Source of the DNA: Clostridia bacterium UC5.1-1D10
GTDB lineage: Bacteria > Bacillota > Clostridia > Lachnospirales > Anaerotignaceae
Length of the DNA: 64,000 nucleotides
Reading direction: 5' to 3'
Assembly: GCA_001304995.1 (NCBI GenBank)
Contig: BBZU01000010.1
Coordinates: 1 to 64,000, forward strand
Shown piece by piece: positions 61,694 to 64,000 of this stretch; the stretch's first letter is position 1, and every line of letters begins with the position of its first letter. Below the pieces are notes generated by a model. That model worked only from the letters and a program-made list of their open reading frames with translations, ran no database searches and was not told where the DNA came from. The position numbers and the translations under genes are program-made.

Positions 61694-62754
61694 TCAGTGA
61701 TTTTTTTCTTTCAACATGGGGCTGCCACCTCTGGTGACGGCAACGGTATAGCCAATGTCCTCTAACTGCTTTTTCAGCCATTCAATCTGCTCCGCTGCTT
61801 CTGTCCCCATGATGCGTTTATTGTCATAAAGGGTATACTTTTTCCGTGCCTCCATAGGAGAAAGGTTTGGCATGATAACATTTGCGCCACAGGCAATGCC
61901 CCATTCCTTTCCCGGCGGCAAAAGTGTCCGCAGTGCCGTTGTGGACGGCAGAAGCACCTTCGGCAAAAGCAGACGTATGACAGCAAGCAAAAACAACGTC
62001 AGCTCTCCCGAGCCGTTTTCATAATGGGCAAAAGGCGTATCTTTCTGGGAAAGAAATGGCCCAATGCCTACCATGTGAGGCTGAAACTCCTTCAAGAACC
62101 GAAGGTCTTTCACCAGATGTTCCAAAGTCTGATGGGGCGAGCCCACCATAAACCCACAGCCCACCTGATAGCCAATTTCCTTCAAATCCTGCAAACACCG
62201 CATACGGTTTGCAAAGTCCATATCCGATGGATGGAGCATGGCATAATGGGACGCTGTTGCTGTTTCATGGCGCAGCAGATACCGATTGGCACCGGCCGAA
62301 AATAGCTTTTCATAACTTTCCCGGCTGCGTTCCCCTACGGAAAGGGTAATGGCGCAGTCGGAATAATTTTTTCGGATAGCAGATACCAAATGACACAGAC
62401 GGTCATCGTCATACCACATGTCCTCGCCACCTTGGAGCACAAATGGCGAAATCCCAAGGCATAACCCGCATGGCACGCCTCCAGAATTTCTTCTTCCGTC
62501 AGACGGTATCTCTCCGCCTTTTGGTTTCTTTTGCGAATACCGCAGTAATAGCAATCATTTTTGCAGATGTTGGAAATTTCCAGCAATCCGCGGATATAGA
62601 TTTCTTTGCCAAAAACCTCCTGACAAAGTTTTTGGGCTTGTTCCTGCACAAAAGGCGCCACTTCCTGACGATGTTCCAGAAGATAGAGCAGCTCTTCTTC
62701 TGAAAGATCGTGTTCCGTGACCAGTTTTTCGGCTAAATTTGCCGCTAAACTCAT
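61694..62754 (-). CDS. hydE: HydE, radical SAM enzyme for [FeFe]-hydrogenase maturation, frameshifted in this sequence
   Basis: First frame: IRGLLEISNICKNDCYYCGI (CxxxCxxC) and EEILEACHAGYALGFR. One missing base near CC 62445-62446 joins FVLQGGEDMWYDDDRL. Then AITLSVGERSRESYEKLFSA, ANRYLLRHETATASHYAMLH and GANVIMPNLSPMEARKKY. The repaired length of about 353 is normal. HydE builds part of the dithiomethylamine-bridged diiron precursor from the [Fe(CO)2(CN)Cys] unit made by HydG. Its start overlaps the TM1266-type gene stop by 4 bp. Confidence 0.94.
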
Positions 62755-63017
62755 GCCTTCACGCCAGAATATACAGTCTTAGACTGGATGCCGGGCAGGT
62801 TGCCGATTTTTCCGGACAAAGCGGAAATCTTATCCTGGGGGGCATCAATGGCAATGCTGATGATGTTCACTTTTTTCTCACGATAGGGAATGCCCATTCT
62901 GCCGATGATGTATTCCCGGTATTCGTGCAGTGTTTCGTTGAGCACATCCACAGACGCTTCCTGTTCCACAACGATGCCAATGACCGCAATTCTGCTTTCT
63001 TCATTTTTTGTTTCCAT
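62751..63017 (-). CDS. TM1266-type protein, putative iron-only hydrogenase system regulator
   Basis: An 88-residue ACT-like/NikR-C-like protein: ETKNEESRIAVIGIVVEQEA, SVDVLNETLHEYREYIIGRM, GIPYREKKVNIISIAIDAP, ISALSGKIGNLPGIQSKTVY. It matches the small family found beside hyd maturation genes and named a putative iron-only hydrogenase system regulator; its activity is not established. The start is ATG 63017 behind AGGAGG; the frame to 63104 is not coding because it crosses a terminator hairpin. First gene of the operon TM1266-hydE-hydG-hydF. Confidence 0.9.
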   Translation of the reverse strand: METKNEESRIAVIGIVVEQEASVDVLNETLHEYREYIIGRMGIPYREKKVNIISIAIDAPQDKISALSGKIGNLPGIQSKTVYSGVKA

Positions 63018-63043
63018 ATTTCCATACCTCCTATTGGTTTGAT

Positions 63044-63182
63044 AAAAGAAAAACCGTACCACGAAAGGTACGGGAAAAAGGGCATAACTGCCCTGTGTTT
63101 CCATACTGTACCTTCCGCCGCAAATTTCTTTTTGGTGTCAGGAACCCATGGGTTCGATATGTCATGAAAAATCATATACTGC
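63044..63182 (-). promoter_or_regulatory. Leader of the hydrogenase maturation operon with attenuator-like terminator
   Basis: About 165 nt lie between promoter and start. Minus-strand CCGTACC-TTTCGT-GGTACGG (63054-63073) is followed by TTTTTCTTTT: an intrinsic terminator 27 bp before the first gene. Upstream, GGAAGGTAC (63108-63116) can pair with GTACCTTTC of the terminator arm, an antiterminator. Other hairpins: GGGCA/TGCCC (63080-63093) and palindrome GAACCCATGGGTTC (63142-63155). I do not recognise a known riboswitch. Confidence 0.55.
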
Positions 63183-63188
63183 ACATTG

Positions 63189-63217
63189 ATTCTACCATAA
63201 CCACCCCTGCAATACAA
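63189..63217 (-). promoter_or_regulatory. Promoter of the hydrogenase maturation operon
   Basis: Minus-strand TTGTAT (63212-63217), 17 bp, TAGAAT (63189-63194). Confidence 0.6.
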
Positions 63218-63253
63218 TGATTTTATCATTCCCAATAAAACATGCGGACATAC

Positions 63254-63289
63254 AAAAAAGACCAGACAATATCATCTGGTCTTTTTATA
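63254..63289 (-). terminator. Terminator of the VWA gene
   Basis: AAAAAGACCAGA / TCTGGTCTTTTT stem with 8-nt loop and T-tract on the minus strand, directly past the VWA stop. Confidence 0.85.
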
Positions 63290-63292
63290 CTT

Positions 63293-64000
63293 TTACATTT
63301 CTCTGATTCGTTCCTGTATGAGCCGCCCTACCGTGTCAGCAAACCAGCTGACAGAAGGGATTCTTGCCAATTCTCTGCCATAAATCTTATGGGCTGCCGG
63401 TAAATCCCGGTCATTTCCTGTAAAGACGGAAATAACCCAGATACCTTTTCTCCTGAGACGACTCACTTCTTCCGCCACATCCTGCACCCCAGCTTCTCCG
63501 CCGTAATCTTTGGGCAGATGGAGTCCTTCTTTCGACGGCATGGGCTGATCGTCGTTGGGGTGGGCATCAGAAAGGATGATGAGCATTTTGTGCTCGCTTC
63601 TCTCCTGTTCCATGAGGTAATCCGCTGCCCGCAATGCCAAACCATCTCGATTCCATCCAGCCGCCAGAAAATGCAGAATATCCTTATTTCTGAAAGTGTC
63701 ATGGTAATCCCGCAATACCTGCATGACCGTACAGCCGCTGACACTGCTGAAAGCGCTTACCCGCACAGGAATGTTGCAGCGAGTTAAACTTTCCGCAATG
63801 ATAAATCCCTGTGTTGCCACTTTCGCCTGCTGTTCTCGCTGGGAAGCAGAACCATCCAGCAAAATATCCACCGTCAGGGTATCCAGCTGGCTATCCGATG
63901 TTTTTTCAAATATCCGCTCATCATGGAGATACACATTCCGCCATACCTTCCCTGCCAGCAGATTCCCCGCACGGGTTCGATATACAGTGGGTTCCAGCTG
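63293..64000 (-). CDS. VWA-domain protein (NorD/CobT-like), C-terminal part, runs off the window
   Basis: The frame is open to the window edge (at least 235 residues; upstream codons read QLEPTVYRTRAGNLLAGKVW). The MIDAS motif is VDILLDGSASQ (DxSxS), followed by HFLAAGWNRDGLALRAADYL, MLIILSDAHPNDDQP and RRKGIWVISVFTGND, as in the VWA domain of nitric oxide reductase activation protein NorD and cobaltochelatase CobT-like proteins. These normally work with a MoxR-type AAA ATPase that remodels a metalloenzyme; such a gene would be expected beyond the window but is not visible. Confidence 0.75.
   Translation of the reverse strand, partial: QLEPTVYRTRAGNLLAGKVWRNVYLHDERIFEKTSDSQLDTLTVDILLDGSASQREQQAKVATQGFIIAESLTRCNIPVRVSAFSSVSGCTVMQVLRDYHDTFRNKDILHFLAAGWNRDGLALRAADYLMEQERSEHKMLIILSDAHPNDDQPMPSKEGLHLPKDYGGEAGVQDVAEEVSRLRRKGIWVISVFTGNDRDLPAAHKIYGRELARIPSVSWFADTVGRLIQERIREM

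Noticed and set aside
1-64000. CRISPR arrays, transposases, rRNA genes, replication origin
   Set aside because: I found no regularly spaced direct repeats with unique spacers, no transposase motifs, no rRNA-like sequence and no DnaA-box cluster. The only tandem repeat is the tRNA-Pro cluster.

Overview
The window looks like part of the chromosome of an anaerobic, spore-forming member of the Clostridia (Firmicutes), probably Lachnospirales-like. Evidence: a complete [FeFe]-hydrogenase maturation set (hydE, hydG, hydF plus a TM1266-type protein), an oxygen-sensitive class III ribonucleotide reductase (nrdD/nrdG), an IspH-ribosomal protein S1 fusion, a YlmC/YmxH sporulation protein, the short HisG with separate HisZ, strong AGGAGG ribosome binding sites and very similar -35/-10 promoters. 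The species cannot be named from the sequence. I see no transposase, prophage or CRISPR array; this is mostly core genome with small accessory islands.

Layout, left to right: hemZ (partial)-dtd-relA/spoT on the minus strand; a GH3 lipoprotein; a plus-strand run ttcA-xer-nudix; a SUKH gene with a membrane-anchored protein; a polar amino acid ABC transporter operon; a CLC-F-type fluoride/proton antiporter; a two-component system; a large surface protein with SLH domains; addA with an unknown partner gene; a tiny Cys-rich protein; nrdR next to the divergent nrdDG operon (two NrdR-box-like sites 31 bp apart); the histidine operon hisZGDCBHAF-IE-J; an ECF sigma/anti-sigma pair; three tandem tRNA-Pro(AGG) genes; ridA; prfC; an XRE regulator; a threonine aldolase; a DUF3788 gene; the operon phosphatase-FAD protein-cmk-plsC-ispH/S1; a small lipoprotein; the segregation and cell-wall cluster (site-2 protease)-scpA-scpB-small protein-dac-rluB; an XRE-controlled pair of membrane proteins; dacF; sfsA; rubrerythrin; an ECF transporter S component; the hydrogenase maturation operon behind a long leader; and a partial VWA protein.

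A striking property of the sequence is about 19 single-base frameshifts, each explainable as one base gained or lost in a short homopolymer, in at least 16 genes that include essential or highly conserved ones (cmk, nrdD, hisB, hisZ, addA, hydE, hydG). The reading frame on the far side of each shift is intact and family-like, so this is most probably uncorrected sequencing error, not gene decay. I annotate these as whole CDSs and give the position of each shift.

The most interesting non-coding signals are: an apparent transcription attenuator in the leader of the hydrogenase maturation operon; a two-copy intergenic element whose hairpin shows compensatory base changes; three operator-like sites spaced exactly 23 bp apart in the promoter of the XRE/membrane protein operon; a long hairpin burying the ribosome binding site of the Cys-rich gene; a multi-stem structured element behind the SLH gene; and three independent promoter-tRNA-terminator units for tRNA-Pro(AGG).
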